The notes: generated by a model from the letters alone, not told the origin. 64,000 nucleotides of DNA from VAZQ01 sp963817015 (GCA_963817015.1 CAWFMV010000015.1:1-64000); one strand, 5' to 3'. Counted from the stretch's first letter, positions 36,949 to 46,322 are shown. Numbers and translations are program-made.

Positions 36949-36995
36949 AAAGTGCAATAAATCCGAACAGAAAAAGGCGAAAGAAGGCATCAGGC

Positions 36996-37655
36996 GTGCC
37001 CAAAGAGCCGCACAAGGAAGACGGCGTCAGCCGCATGCAGTTCCTGCTCGAGCTGCGCCAGCGCGGCATCAACGACGTGGCGGTGCTGCGTGCGCTCGAT
37101 GACGTGGCGCGCGAGCGCTTTGTTGACGACCGTTTCGCGGACGACGCCTATGCGGATCGCGCGCTGCCGATCGCCTGTGGCCAGACCATCAGCCAGCCGT
37201 TCGTGGTGGCCTATATGACCGAGCAGCTCGGCGTGCGGCCGGAGCACAAGGTGCTCGAGGTCGGCACCGGCTCGGGCTATCAGGCGGCGGTGCTGTCGCG
37301 GCTGGCGCGCGAGGTGGTGACGGTCGAGCGCTATCGGACGCTCGCCGATACGGCGCGCGCCCGCCTCGTTGCGCTCGGCTGCCAGAACGTTGACGTGATC
37401 GTGGGTGACGGATTTGCCGGCGTGCCTGAGCGCGCCCCGTTCGACCGGATCATCGTGACGGCGGCGGCCGAGGAGGTGCCGAAGGCGCTCACCGGGCAGC
37501 TCGCCGAGGGCGGTGTTATGCTGTTACCGCTGGGGCCGCACGGCGGCACTCAGCATCTCGTCAAATTAACCAAGACTGCAGGAAAGCTTGCGCGTGAGAC
37601 GTTGCTTGCGGTGCGCTTCGTGCCGCTTATTCCTGGCCAAGCACGTGAATTATAA
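36996..37655 (+). CDS. pcm: Protein-L-isoaspartate O-methyltransferase
   Basis: SAM-dependent repair enzyme for isoaspartyl residues. The 219-residue protein includes LRALDDVARERFVDDRFADD, then IACGQTISQPFVVAYMTEQL (the substrate-recognition ISQP motif), then motif I HKVLEVGTGSGYQAAVLSRL, and FDRIIVTAAAEEVPKALTGQ. The GTG at 36996 is the longest start; an ATG at 37035 is an alternative. It follows surE. It is a better match to the canonical enzyme than the paralogue at 1245. Confidence 0.94.
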   Translation: MPKEPHKEDGVSRMQFLLELRQRGINDVAVLRALDDVARERFVDDRFADDAYADRALPIACGQTISQPFVVAYMTEQLGVRPEHKVLEVGTGSGYQAAVLSRLAREVVTVERYRTLADTARARLVALGCQNVDVIVGDGFAGVPERAPFDRIIVTAAAEEVPKALTGQLAEGGVMLLPLGPHGGTQHLVKLTKTAGKLARETLLAVRFVPLIPGQAREL

Positions 37656-37763
37656 CGAGTTTGGCGAAATTCCGTTAGGGTTGCGCGGCCTTAAACTCTT
37701 AAAACCTTGTTTACCTCGGCGAGCTTAACTCACCCGCTGTGTGTCGCGTGGGGTGAGTAGGTC

Positions 37764-39233
37764 ATGATCTGGGAGTTGCAGCGCGCACGATCACGCTTGG
37801 TCGTGCTGACCGCGATCGCGGCTGGGCTCGCCGGCTGCAGCTCCGAGCGCTTCAGCGACAACCACTACGACAATCGTTACAACGACAATCGCTACGTTGC
37901 CCGGCCCGCACCTCAGCCTGAGCCGATGGGCGCGGCCGCGATGCCGCCGTCGAGCCGCATCGAGCAGGCGCCACTGCCGCCGCCGTCAGGTATGAGTGGA
38001 CCAGGGCCGATGCCTGGTCCGATGCCTGGTCCGATGTATGGGCCGGTGTCTGTCGCGCCCGAGGCGGGCTACTCGGGTGGTGGCCGTGGCATGGCGAGCT
38101 ATCAGCCAAATTATCAGCCGGTACCACCGGTTCCTCCCGAGATCACCGGCTCGGCGGCGGTGCGAAAGCCCGCGAGCCCGTGGAGCTGGGAAGGCGGCAC
38201 CGCGATCATCGTCGCGCAGGGCGAGACCATCGACGTCATTGCGCAGCGTCACAACGTGCCGGCCGCCGTGCTGGTCGAGGCCAACGGCCTGCCACCTGGC
38301 GCTGCCATTCGGCCGGGCCAGCGGCTGGTCATTCCACGCTACACTGGTGGTGCACCTGCTGCTGCACCGCCGCCAATCGCGAGCAACGCAGGACCGCGTC
38401 CGTCTCCCGCGCCCGCGTCCGCAATCGGGCCGGCGCAGCCTGCGGCCGTCACCGGCTCGTCCGGCCTGCACGTCGTTGCGGCCGGCGACACGCTCCACAA
38501 GATATCACGCACCTATGGCCGCTCGGTTGCTGATCTTGCCAAGGCCAACAACATCGAGCCGACCGCGACGCTGAAGATCGGCGATCGTATTGTCATTTCT
38601 GGCGGGCCGGGTTCGCATAGCGTCGCCAAGAACAAGTCGTCGCAGCCGCTGGCGGCGCCATCCGCGAAGGCAGCGGCTGCTGGCCGGGCGGCGGCATCCG
38701 CCAAGGCTGCTGCCTCCAAGGCTGCAGTACCCAAAGCGCAGCCAGTGAAGGCGACACCCCCGCCGAAACAGCCCGAGCAGCCGCCGGAGCACGCTGCTGT
38801 GGTCACGCCGAGCGGCGAAACGCCCACGCCAGCGCCGATCAAGTCTGACGCTTCACCGGGCTTCCGCTGGCCGGTCAAAGGCCGCGTCATCGCCGGCTTC
38901 GGTCCCAAGCCGAACGGCCAACAAAACGACGGCATCAATCTCGCGGTGCCGGAGGGCACGCCGGTGAAGGCGGCCGAGGATGGCGTCGTGGCTTATGCGG
39001 GCAACGAGCTCAAGGGTTACGGCAATCTGGTGCTGGTCCGTCACCCCAATGGCTACGTGACCGCCTACGCGCACGCCAAGGAGCTGCTGGTCAAGCGCGG
39101 CGATCAAGTGAAACGAGGGCAGGTGATCGCCAACTCGGGCCAGACCGGCAACGTCGATACGCCGCAGCTCCACTTCGAGGTGCGCAAAGGTCCGGCACCG
39201 CTCGATCCGATGCCGTTGCTCAGCGGCGGATAA
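37764..39233 (+). CDS. NlpD-like lipoprotein: two LysM domains and a degenerate M23 (LytM) domain
   Basis: A 489-residue lipoprotein: the lipobox LAGC places the lipidated cysteine at residue 25. After a proline/glycine-rich linker come LysM 1 (GTAIIVAQGETIDVIAQRHN, about 145-192) and LysM 2 (GLHVVAAGDTLHKISRTYGR, about 238-283). An alanine/lysine-rich spacer follows, then a LytM domain (FRWPVKGRVIAGFGPKPNGQ to the end). The usual zinc-ligand H-x-x-x-D is replaced (QNDGIN), and the first His of H-x-H is missing in DTPQLHFEVR. Like E. coli NlpD and EnvC, it is probably not an endopeptidase but activates a periplasmic amidase at division. It follows pcm as in other Proteobacteria (surE-pcm-nlpD). 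Confidence 0.9.
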   Translation: MIWELQRARSRLVVLTAIAAGLAGCSSERFSDNHYDNRYNDNRYVARPAPQPEPMGAAAMPPSSRIEQAPLPPPSGMSGPGPMPGPMPGPMYGPVSVAPEAGYSGGGRGMASYQPNYQPVPPVPPEITGSAAVRKPASPWSWEGGTAIIVAQGETIDVIAQRHNVPAAVLVEANGLPPGAAIRPGQRLVIPRYTGGAPAAAPPPIASNAGPRPSPAPASAIGPAQPAAVTGSSGLHVVAAGDTLHKISRTYGRSVADLAKANNIEPTATLKIGDRIVISGGPGSHSVAKNKSSQPLAAPSAKAAAAGRAAASAKAAASKAAVPKAQPVKATPPPKQPEQPPEHAAVVTPSGETPTPAPIKSDASPGFRWPVKGRVIAGFGPKPNGQQNDGINLAVPEGTPVKAAEDGVVAYAGNELKGYGNLVLVRHPNGYVTAYAHAKELLVKRGDQVKRGQVIANSGQTGNVDTPQLHFEVRKGPAPLDPMPLLSGG

Positions 39234-39253
39234 TGCTCTCCGCCAGGAGCATT
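39232..39253 (+). terminator. Hairpin at the end of the NlpD-like gene
   Basis: AATGCTC (39232-39238) pairs with GAGCATT (39247-39253). TTCGATTTT follows. It overlaps the stop codon and lies between convergent genes. The stem is only seven base pairs. Confidence 0.5.
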
Positions 39254-39265
39254 TCGATTTTCAGC

Positions 39266-40198
39266 TCACCGCTCGGTCAGCTTCACGCCGAGCCGGCCGG
39301 CCAGATCCTGAACGTATTGCCAGGCCACGCGGCCCGAGCGCGCGCCGCGCGTTGTCGCCCATTCGAGCGCTTCACGCTCGAGCTCTTCGCCGCTCAGCGG
39401 AATCCGGTAGTGGCTGACATAGCCCGTCACCATGGCGAGGTATTCATCCTGGCTGCAGCGATGGAAGCCGAGCCAGAGTCCAAAGCGATCGGACAGCGAC
39501 ACTTTCTCCTCAACCGCCTCGCCGGGATTGATCGCGGTCGCGCGCTCGTTCTCCATCATGTCGCGCGCCATCAGGTGACGCCGGTTCGAGGTGGCATAGA
39601 ACACGACGTTGTCAGGCCGGCCTTCGATGCCGCCTTCGAGTACCGCCTTGAGTGACTTGTAGCTCGTGTCCTCCGCCTCGAACGAAAGGTCATCGCAGAA
39701 CAGAATGAAACGGTAGGGTGCTGCCCGCATCAGCGCCATCAGATCGGGGAGGCTCTCGACATCCTCGCGATGGATCTCGACGAGCTTGAGCGCGCCATTG
39801 CCGTGGCTGGCATTGACTGCGGCATGCACGGCTTTGACCAGGGACGACTTGCCCATGCCGCGCGCGCCCCAAAGCAGCGCGTTGTTGGCCGGCAGCCCGC
39901 GCGCAAACCGCTCGGTATTGTCGACCAGGAGGTCGCGGACCCGGTCGATGCCTTTGAGCAGCCCCATGCCGACCCGGCTCACCTGCGGCACCGGCACCAC
40001 TCGCCGGCCGGCCGGGTGCCAGGTGAAGGCCTCGGCCGCCGCAAAGTCGGGCTCGGAAGACGCAGCCGGCGCAAGCCGCTCCAGCGCATCGGCGATGCGG
40101 GCCATCAGTGCAGGGCCGTCCATGGCGCCATCCATGGCACCGTGCTGCTGCGGCGATTTGCCTTTTGCGGGGGGCTTTTGCGGAGGGCGCTTGGGCAT
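39266..40198 (-). CDS. P-loop ATPase of the DUF815/AAA family
   Basis: A 310-residue cytoplasmic ATPase. Walker A is NNALLWGARGMGKSSLVKAV and Walker B is APYRFILFCDDLSFEAEDTS. A sensor-like NVVFYATSNRRHLMARDMME and an arginine-containing SLSDRFGLWLGF follow. The ending includes RSGRVAWQYVQDLAGRLGV. DUF815 proteins resemble the AAA part of DnaA/RuvB-like switches, but no substrate is known. The ATG at 40198 (MPKRPPQKPPAKGK) is used, since earlier residues are not family-like. It stands opposite yajC-secD in the same place in related genomes. Confidence 0.85.
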   Translation of the reverse strand: MPKRPPQKPPAKGKSPQQHGAMDGAMDGPALMARIADALERLAPAASSEPDFAAAEAFTWHPAGRRVVPVPQVSRVGMGLLKGIDRVRDLLVDNTERFARGLPANNALLWGARGMGKSSLVKAVHAAVNASHGNGALKLVEIHREDVESLPDLMALMRAAPYRFILFCDDLSFEAEDTSYKSLKAVLEGGIEGRPDNVVFYATSNRRHLMARDMMENERATAINPGEAVEEKVSLSDRFGLWLGFHRCSQDEYLAMVTGYVSHYRIPLSGEELEREALEWATTRGARSGRVAWQYVQDLAGRLGVKLTER

Positions 40199-40406
40199 GG
40201 CGCAGGACTGGCGAGAACCGTTGCAGTGCACACTTACCGGGGCCGTGGCTGCGCTGCAAGCTCGACCCGAGCAGGCGGTGGAACCACGCTGCTACGTGCC
40301 TGAACCAGCGTTGCAATTGGGCCGCTGCTCGGTATAGTCCGCGCCAACCGGCGATCGAGCGGCAATTGAAAAACGCCGGTACCTTCCGACACTTACCCCA
40401 AGGGGA

Positions 40407-40751
40407 ATGACGATGTTCGTGACGCCCGCTTATGCGCAGGCCAGCCCGCTCGGCGACAGCTTGTTGACCTCGCCGCTGGTGGTGATGATCCCCATCATCG
40501 CCCTGATGTATTTCCTGATCCTGCGGCCCCAGCAGAAGCGGGCGAAGGAGCACCAGGACCTGGTCAAGAACTTGCGCCGCGGCGATACCGTGGTTACGTC
40601 CGGAGGGCTGGTCGGCAAGGTCACCAAGGTGGTCGATGAGGAGCAGATCGAGGTTGAGATTGCCGATGGCGTGCGCGTGCGCCAGGTCCGCTCGATGATC
40701 ACGGGAGTGCGCGCCAAGGGCGAGCCGGTCAAGGACGACGCCAAGGGCTAG
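40407..40751 (+). CDS. yajC: Preprotein translocase subunit YajC
   Basis: A 114-residue small membrane protein of the Sec holo-translocon that joins SecDF. One helix is visible (LVVMIPIIALMYFLILRPQQ), ending in the family signature RPQQKRAKEHQ, then LRRGDTVVTSGGLVGKVTKV. The start is ATG 40407, or ATG 40413 two codons later. It lies 61 bases before secD, the standard order. Confidence 0.95.
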   Translation: MTMFVTPAYAQASPLGDSLLTSPLVVMIPIIALMYFLILRPQQKRAKEHQDLVKNLRRGDTVVTSGGLVGKVTKVVDEEQIEVEIADGVRVRQVRSMITGVRAKGEPVKDDAKG

Positions 40752-40812
40752 GGTGGCTTTGAGGATTCCATAGAAGGCCTCAGCGAGGCACGAACCGGGA
40801 CGGTCTGCGCTC

Positions 40813-42420
40813 ATGATGTACATCTCACGCTGGAAGGCGTTGGGCATCCTGCTCACGGCGTTGTTCGTGTGCATGCTCGCCGTGCCGAATTTCTTCCCGG
40901 AAAAGACCGTGCAGAGCTGGCCGAAATGGGCGCAGCGGCACGTCGTGCTGGGCCTCGACCTGCAGGGCGGCTCGCATCTCCTGCTCGAGGTCGATACCGG
41001 CGCGGTGCGCAAGGAGAAGCTCGAGCAGCTGCGTGACGACGTTCGGCGGGTCCTGCGCGAGGCGCGCGTCGGGCTCTCCAGCGCCCCCGTGGTGCGTGGC
41101 AGCAATGTCGAGGTGGTGGTCCGCGAGAGTGATCTCCAGACCGCGCTGACCAAGGTGCGCGACCTCTCGCAGCCGCTCGGCGGCATCTTGGGCGGAGCCG
41201 GCCAACGCACGCTTGAGATCTCCAACCAGGGTGGTGGCCGTATCCAGATCACCATGACCGAGCCCGCGATTGTCGACCGGATTCGACAGGCGGTCGATCA
41301 GGCCGTCCAGATCATCGAACGGCGCATCAATGAGCTCGGCCTGGTCGAGCCGCTGATTCAGCGCCAGGGCACCGACCGTATCCTGGTCCAGGTTCCGGGC
41401 CTTGGCGATCCCAAGCGCCTTATCGACCTCGTCGGAAAAACCGCCAAGCTCGACTTCCGCATGGTCGATGAGACCGTCACTCCCGAGCAGGCATTGCAGA
41501 ACCGGCCGCCGCCGGAATCGGAAATCCTCTACGGCCCGAGCCGCGAAGGCCGCTCTCCTTACGTGATCGAAAAGCGCATTCTCGTGTCGGGCGCCGATCT
41601 CACCGACGCGCAACCGGGTTTCGATTCGCGCACCAGCGAGCCGGTGGTCAATTTCCGCTTCAATTCGGCGGGCGCGCGCAAGTTCGCACAGGCGACCGCC
41701 GAGAACGTCGGCAAGCGCTTTGCCGCCGTGCTCGACAACGAGGTGATCACCGCGCCGGTCATTCGCGAGCCGATCCTGCAGGGCTCGGGGCAGATCTCCG
41801 GAAGCTTCACGGTGGAGTCGGCGAATGACCTTGCAATCCTGCTGCGCGCGGGCGCGCTGCCGGCGCCCCTGACCATCATCGAGCAGAGAGTGGTCGGTGC
41901 GGGCCTTGGTCAGGATTCGATCACCAAGGGCAAGGAAGCCTCTTATTACGGCTCTGCCCTCGTGGTGGTGTTCATGGTCGTCGTCTACGGGCTGTTCGGC
42001 GTGTTCGCGAGCGTCGCGGTGGCGATCAACGTGGCGATGATCTTCGGCGTCCTCTCATTGCTCAATGCAACGCTGACGCTGCCCGGCATCATCGGCATCG
42101 TGCTCACCATCGGCATCGCGGTGGACAGCAACGTGCTCATCTACGAGCGCATCCGCGAGGAGGTGCGCACCGGCCGCACCCCGATCACGGCGATCGATGC
42201 CGGCTTCACGCGGGCGCTTGCCACCATCCTCGATTCCAACATCACGACCTTCATCGCGGCCGCCGTGCTGTTCTTCATCGGCACGGGCGCGGTTCGCGGT
42301 TTCGCGGTGACGCTCGGCATTGGCATCATCACGACCGTCTTCACCGCATTCACCCTCACGAGGCTGATGGTCGCCTGGTGGGTTCGGTGGGTGCGCCCGC
42401 AGAAGCTCGCGATCTCATAG
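40813..42420 (+). CDS. secD: Protein translocase subunit SecD (first copy)
   Basis: Six-helix membrane subunit that uses the proton gradient to help release exported proteins. The 535-residue protein is intact. Helix 1 starts MMYISRWKALGILLTALFVC. The head motif is LGLDLQGGSHLLLEVDTGAV. The periplasmic P1 parts follow, then GSGQISGSFTVESANDLAIL. The core membrane motifs are IIGIVLTIGIAVDSNVLIYE and AGFTRALATILDSNITTFIA. It ends VRPQKLAIS. A second SecD begins 19 bases after this stop, and secF follows that. Confidence 0.96.
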   Translation: MMYISRWKALGILLTALFVCMLAVPNFFPEKTVQSWPKWAQRHVVLGLDLQGGSHLLLEVDTGAVRKEKLEQLRDDVRRVLREARVGLSSAPVVRGSNVEVVVRESDLQTALTKVRDLSQPLGGILGGAGQRTLEISNQGGGRIQITMTEPAIVDRIRQAVDQAVQIIERRINELGLVEPLIQRQGTDRILVQVPGLGDPKRLIDLVGKTAKLDFRMVDETVTPEQALQNRPPPESEILYGPSREGRSPYVIEKRILVSGADLTDAQPGFDSRTSEPVVNFRFNSAGARKFAQATAENVGKRFAAVLDNEVITAPVIREPILQGSGQISGSFTVESANDLAILLRAGALPAPLTIIEQRVVGAGLGQDSITKGKEASYYGSALVVVFMVVVYGLFGVFASVAVAINVAMIFGVLSLLNATLTLPGIIGIVLTIGIAVDSNVLIYERIREEVRTGRTPITAIDAGFTRALATILDSNITTFIAAAVLFFIGTGAVRGFAVTLGIGIITTVFTAFTLTRLMVAWWVRWVRPQKLAIS

Positions 42421-42438
42421 GCAAGCAGGGGCGCGATC

Positions 42439-44050
42439 ATGATGCACATATCGCGCTTGAAGGCATTGGGCATCCTGCTCACGGCACTGCTTGTGAGCAT
42501 GCTGGCCGTGCCGAGCTTGTTTTCGGAGAAGACCATCCAGAGCTGGCCGGCATGGGCGCAGCGCCAGCTCGTGCTTGGCCTCGACCTGCGTGGTGGCTCG
42601 CATCTTCTGCTTGAGGTCGACGTTGCTGCGGTTCGCAAAGAGCGGCTCGATCAACTCCGTGAGGACGTGAGGCGGGTCTTGCGCGGTGATGCAGGGCTGA
42701 CGCTTGTGAGTGCGCCGGTCGTGCGTGGCACGGGGATTGAGGTCGTGGTGCGCGAAGCCGACGTGCCGGCCGCCTTGTCCAAAGTCCGCGAGCTCGCGCG
42801 GCCGCTTGCTGGCGTTGCTGGGTCCGCCGGCCAGCGGACCTTCGAGGTTACCCACGTCGGTGGTGGACGCATCCTGGCCATGATGTCGGAGCCGGCGCTC
42901 GTCGAGCGCGTGCGGCAGGCGGTCGAGCAGTCGATCCCGGTCATCGAGAAACGCATCAACGAGATTGGTACGGTCGAGCCATCGATCCAGCGCCAGGGCG
43001 CCGACCGTATTATGGTTCAAGTTCCCGGTTACGAAGACCCGGAACGGCTTGAGAAGATCATCACCGCGGAGGCCAAGCTCGACTTCCGCATGGTCGACGA
43101 GAGCATGAACTCCCGAGCAGGCGCTGGCGAGCCGGCCGCCGCCGGAATCGGAAATCCTCTACGGCCCGAGCCGCGAAGGCCGCGCGCCTTACGTGATCGA
43201 AAAGCGCATTCTCGTCTCGGGCGCTGACTTGACCGACGCGCAGCCCGGCTTCGATCCGCGCACCGGCGAGCCGGTGGTGAATTTCCGGTTTAGTGCGGCG
43301 GGCGCTCGCAAGTTCGCGCAGGCGACTACGGAGAACGTTGGCAAGCGCTTTGCCGCCGTGCTCGACAAGGAGGTGCTCACCGCACCGGTCATTCGCGAGC
43401 CGATCCTGCAGGGATCGGGGCAGATTTCCGGCAGCTTCACGCTCGAAGCCGCCAACGATCTCGCCATTCTGATGCGCGCCGGCGCACTGCCGGCAAAGCT
43501 CACCACGATCGAAAAGAAGCTCGTCGGTGCCGGCCTCGGCCAGGACTCGATCAAGAAGGGCAGGGATGCCTCGTATTACGGTGCTGCCCTCGTGGCGGTG
43601 TTCATGGTCGTCGTCTACGGGCTGTTCGGCGTGTTCGCCAGCGTCGCGGTTGCGGTGAATGTCGCGATGATCTTCGGCGTGCTCTCGCTGCTCGGCGCGA
43701 CGCTGACGCTGCCGGGCATCATCGGCATCGTGCTCACGATTGGAATTGCAGTCGACAGCAACGTGCTCATCTACGAGCGCATCCGCGAGGAGGCGCGCAC
43801 CGGCCGCAGCCCGATCACGGCGATCGACGCGGGCTTCACGCGGGCGCTTGCCACCATCCTCGACTTCAACATCACGACCTTCATCGCGGCCGCCGTGCTG
43901 TTCTTCATCGGCACCGGCCCGGTCCGCGGTTTCGCGGTGACGCTCGGCATCGGGATCATCACGACCGTCTTCACCGCATTCACCCTCACGAGGCTGATGG
44001 TCGCCTGGTGGGTCCGGTGGGTGCGCCCGCAACAGCTCGCGATTTCTTGA
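42439..44050 (+). CDS. Second, tandem SecD (one frame change)
   Basis: A complete second SecD of about 537 residues. It starts MMHISRLKALGILLTALLVS and has LGLDLRGGSHLLLEVDVAAV. It changes frame once near 43110, after RMVDESM, where TPEQALASRPPPESEI continues the protein. The 910 bases before its stop (43141-44050) have exactly the same length as 41511-42420 of copy one and look nearly identical in DNA, including IRREEARTG/IREEVRTG-type variants only. The N-terminal third is clearly more diverged (for example AAVRKERLDQLREDVRRVLR against AVRKEKLEQLRDDVRRVLRE). This suggests an older duplication with later gene conversion of the membrane half. All SecD core motifs are kept, so it may be functional if the frame change is an error. 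Confidence 0.93.
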
Positions 44051-44060
44051 GGCCCGTCCC

Positions 44061-45020
44061 GTGCGCTTGCATTCCTCCATTCCGATGCTGCGTATCGTCC
44101 CCGACGATACCAAGTTCGATTTCATGCGCTTCCGGCGCGTCAGCTTTCCGGCCTCGGCGGTCCTCTCGATCGCGGCGATCTGCCTCTACTTCTTCGTCGG
44201 CCTGCACTTTGGCATCGACTTCGTCGGCGGCACGCTGCTGGAGGTCAAGACCCAGTCAGGCCAGGCGGCCGACCTCTCCAAGATGCGCACGACCTTGGGC
44301 GCACTCGGATTGGGCGATATCCAGCTGCAGGAGTTCGGCTCGCAGGATCGCGTGCTGATCCGGATTCCGCAGCAGCCGGGCGGCGAGTCTGCGCAGGGAG
44401 CTGCCTCGGCGAAGGTCAAGGCGACACTGGGCGAGGAGGTCATGGTCGAGCGCGAGGAGGTGGTGGGGCCGCGCATCTCGACCGAGATGCTCGCCACCAG
44501 CACGGTCGGCCTGATGGCGGCAATTCTCGCGATTCTGGTCTATCTCTGGTTCCGGTTTGAATGGCAGTTCGCGCTCGGCGCCATGATCGCGAACGTGCAC
44601 GACCTGGTGCTCACCGTGGGCTACATGTCGCTGATGCAGATCGATTTCGATCTCTCCAGCATCGCGGCGCTGCTCACCATTCTCGGGTACTCGCTCAACG
44701 ACACCGTCGTCATCTACGACCGTATTCGCGAGATGCTGCGCCGCTACAAGCGCATGCCGATGCCGGACCTGCTCAACGTATCGGTCAACTCGACGCTGTC
44801 GCGCTCGATCATCACCCACTTGACCGTGACGCTGTCGTTGCTTGCGCTTCTTTTCTTCGGTGGGCACGCGATCCACAGCTTCGTGTCGACGATGATCTTC
44901 GGCGTGGTGCTGGTCGGCACCTATACGTCGGTCTTCATCGCGGCGCCGATCCTGATCTATCTCGGCGTTGGGACCACCCGGGCCGCCGTCGAAGAGACCG
45001 CCGAAGCCGTAAAGGTGTGA
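44061..45020 (+). CDS. secF: Protein translocase subunit SecF
   Basis: Partner of SecD; 319 residues, intact. Helix 1 is SAVLSIAAICLYFFVGLHFG, followed by the SecF motif IDFVGGTLLEVKTQSGQ. The central membrane motif is LTILGYSLNDTVVIYDRIRE, with NVSVNSTLSRSIITHLTVTL after it. The GTG at 44061 is ten bases after the second secD; an ATG at 44085 is an alternative. The yajC-secD-secD-secF run is evidently one operon. Only one secF is present for two secD. Confidence 0.95.
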   Translation: MRLHSSIPMLRIVPDDTKFDFMRFRRVSFPASAVLSIAAICLYFFVGLHFGIDFVGGTLLEVKTQSGQAADLSKMRTTLGALGLGDIQLQEFGSQDRVLIRIPQQPGGESAQGAASAKVKATLGEEVMVEREEVVGPRISTEMLATSTVGLMAAILAILVYLWFRFEWQFALGAMIANVHDLVLTVGYMSLMQIDFDLSSIAALLTILGYSLNDTVVIYDRIREMLRRYKRMPMPDLLNVSVNSTLSRSIITHLTVTLSLLALLFFGGHAIHSFVSTMIFGVVLVGTYTSVFIAAPILIYLGVGTTRAAVEETAEAVKV

Positions 45021-45077
45021 CCTTGGTGGCTGGCGCGGCGCCATCCGCTCCGCACGTTGCATGGTGTGTTGCCAGCC

Positions 45078-45920
45078 ATGCATGAGATGTTCGACCACTG
45101 CGAAGCGCTGGTTCGCTCAGCCGACAAGGATCGCTACCTGTCCGCGCTGTTCGCGCCGGCGGAGCACCGCGGCGCACTCTTTGCGCTTTATGCGTTTCAT
45201 ATCGAGGTCGCTCGCATTCCCGATGTGGTCACCGAGCCGCTGGCCGGCGAGGTGCGGCTGCAATGGTGGAGCGAGGCGATCTACGACCAGCGGCCCGAGG
45301 AGATGCGCGGCCACCCGATCGCCAACGCGCTTGCCGAAGTGATCGAGCAATATCGTCTGCCGCGCCGGCTGTTCGACGACTTGATCGAGACGCGGAGGGC
45401 CCATTTTGGCCGCGAGCTGTTCGGCAGCGTCGACGAGCTTGAGCGCTACGCCCGCGGCACCTCATCAAGCCTGATCGAGCTTGCCGCGCGCGTGGTGGGT
45501 GCCGCCGCCTTGGATTATGCTGGCCCCGCCGGAATCAGCCTGGGCATCGTCAGCCTGTTGCGCAACTTCGCGAGCGACGCGGTGCGTGGCCATGTCACGG
45601 CTCCGGCCGACCTGATGATCCAGAATTCGGTGCTGCCGCAGGACATCCTCGCGGGAAAAACGACCGTGCAGATCATCGCACTGCTCGGCAATCTGCGCGA
45701 CGTGGCGGTTCGCCACTACGAGGAGGCGCGGGTGCTGATCGAGCGCGAGGGGCACGACGCGGTCGCGGCCTGGCTGCCGGTTGCAACAGTGCCGCTTGAT
45801 CTGCGTGCACTCCGTCGTGAAGCGAGCGAGCCATTCGCCGAGTTCGAGGTGCCGCGCTGGCGCCGGCAATGGGCGCTCTGGCGCGCCGCGCGCTCGGGCC
45901 GCCCGCCGGCGATTCGTTGA
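45078..45920 (+). CDS. Squalene/phytoene-synthase-like protein lacking the catalytic aspartate motifs
   Basis: A 280-residue all-helical protein of the isoprenoid-synthase fold. Similarity is clear in EHRGALFALYAFHIEVARIP, RLQWWSEAIYDQRP and GIVSLLRNFASDAVRGHVTA. True synthases carry DxxxD-type magnesium sites at these two places. Here the first reads HIEVARIPDVV and the second RNFASDA, so neither motif is complete. The same applies to the mitochondrial complex I assembly factor NDUFAF6, and alphaproteobacterial homologues are often encoded after secF. A role in membrane complex assembly is therefore a better guess than carotenoid synthesis. The ATG at 45078 is preferred over a TTG at 45057. 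Confidence 0.8.
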   Translation: MHEMFDHCEALVRSADKDRYLSALFAPAEHRGALFALYAFHIEVARIPDVVTEPLAGEVRLQWWSEAIYDQRPEEMRGHPIANALAEVIEQYRLPRRLFDDLIETRRAHFGRELFGSVDELERYARGTSSSLIELAARVVGAAALDYAGPAGISLGIVSLLRNFASDAVRGHVTAPADLMIQNSVLPQDILAGKTTVQIIALLGNLRDVAVRHYEEARVLIEREGHDAVAAWLPVATVPLDLRALRREASEPFAEFEVPRWRRQWALWRAARSGRPPAIR

Positions 45921-46073
45921 GGTCGCGCAACTCCCCGCGCTGTCGAGATCGACCATAGTGTGACGGCCAACACATCGGCCGAATGCCGCCGCGACTACGT
46001 TGTGCATGCTGCGTGGCCAAATGCTCCTCAACAAATCCTGGTGAGCCGCGCAGCACAACGATGGGAGACGGTC

Positions 46074-46322
46074 ATGGAGATTCATTCGACGCTGCGTCTT
46101 GCCTGCCTTGCGGCGGTGCTCGCGGCCGGCCTCGCCGGTATGGCCTACGAAGCCAAGGCAGGCGGCCTGAAAGGTGGTGCCAATACAGCGTCGCCGGGCA
46201 CTCCGCCCAGTCGCTCAGTGAAGGGGAATCCGACTGTTACCTATCCTGGTCCGGTGTTCACCGGTCCTCCTAAGCCCCCCGGAAAGGGCGGCGGCTGTCC
46301 CAAGGGTGGTTGCAAGCACTGA
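46074..46322 (+). CDS. Small secreted glycine/proline-rich protein with CPKGGCKH end
   Basis: An 82-residue protein with a clear signal peptide (MEIHSTLRLACLAAVLAAGL, cleavage probably after AKA). The mature part has only about 55 residues: glycine-rich GGLKGGANTASPG, then VKGNPTVTYPGPVFTGPPKP, then PGKGGGCPKGGCKH. The two cysteines and final histidine could bind metal or form a disulfide. I do not recognise the family. The ATG at 46074 has GGGAGAC upstream. An in-frame start at 45960 would add 38 residues before the signal peptide and is unlikely. Confidence 0.65.
   Translation: MEIHSTLRLACLAAVLAAGLAGMAYEAKAGGLKGGANTASPGTPPSRSVKGNPTVTYPGPVFTGPPKPPGKGGGCPKGGCKH

Noticed and set aside
40262..40315. 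Possible EcfG promoter near yajC (GGAAC followed later by CGTT)
   Set aside because: The spacer is about 24 bases, outside the 16-17 required.
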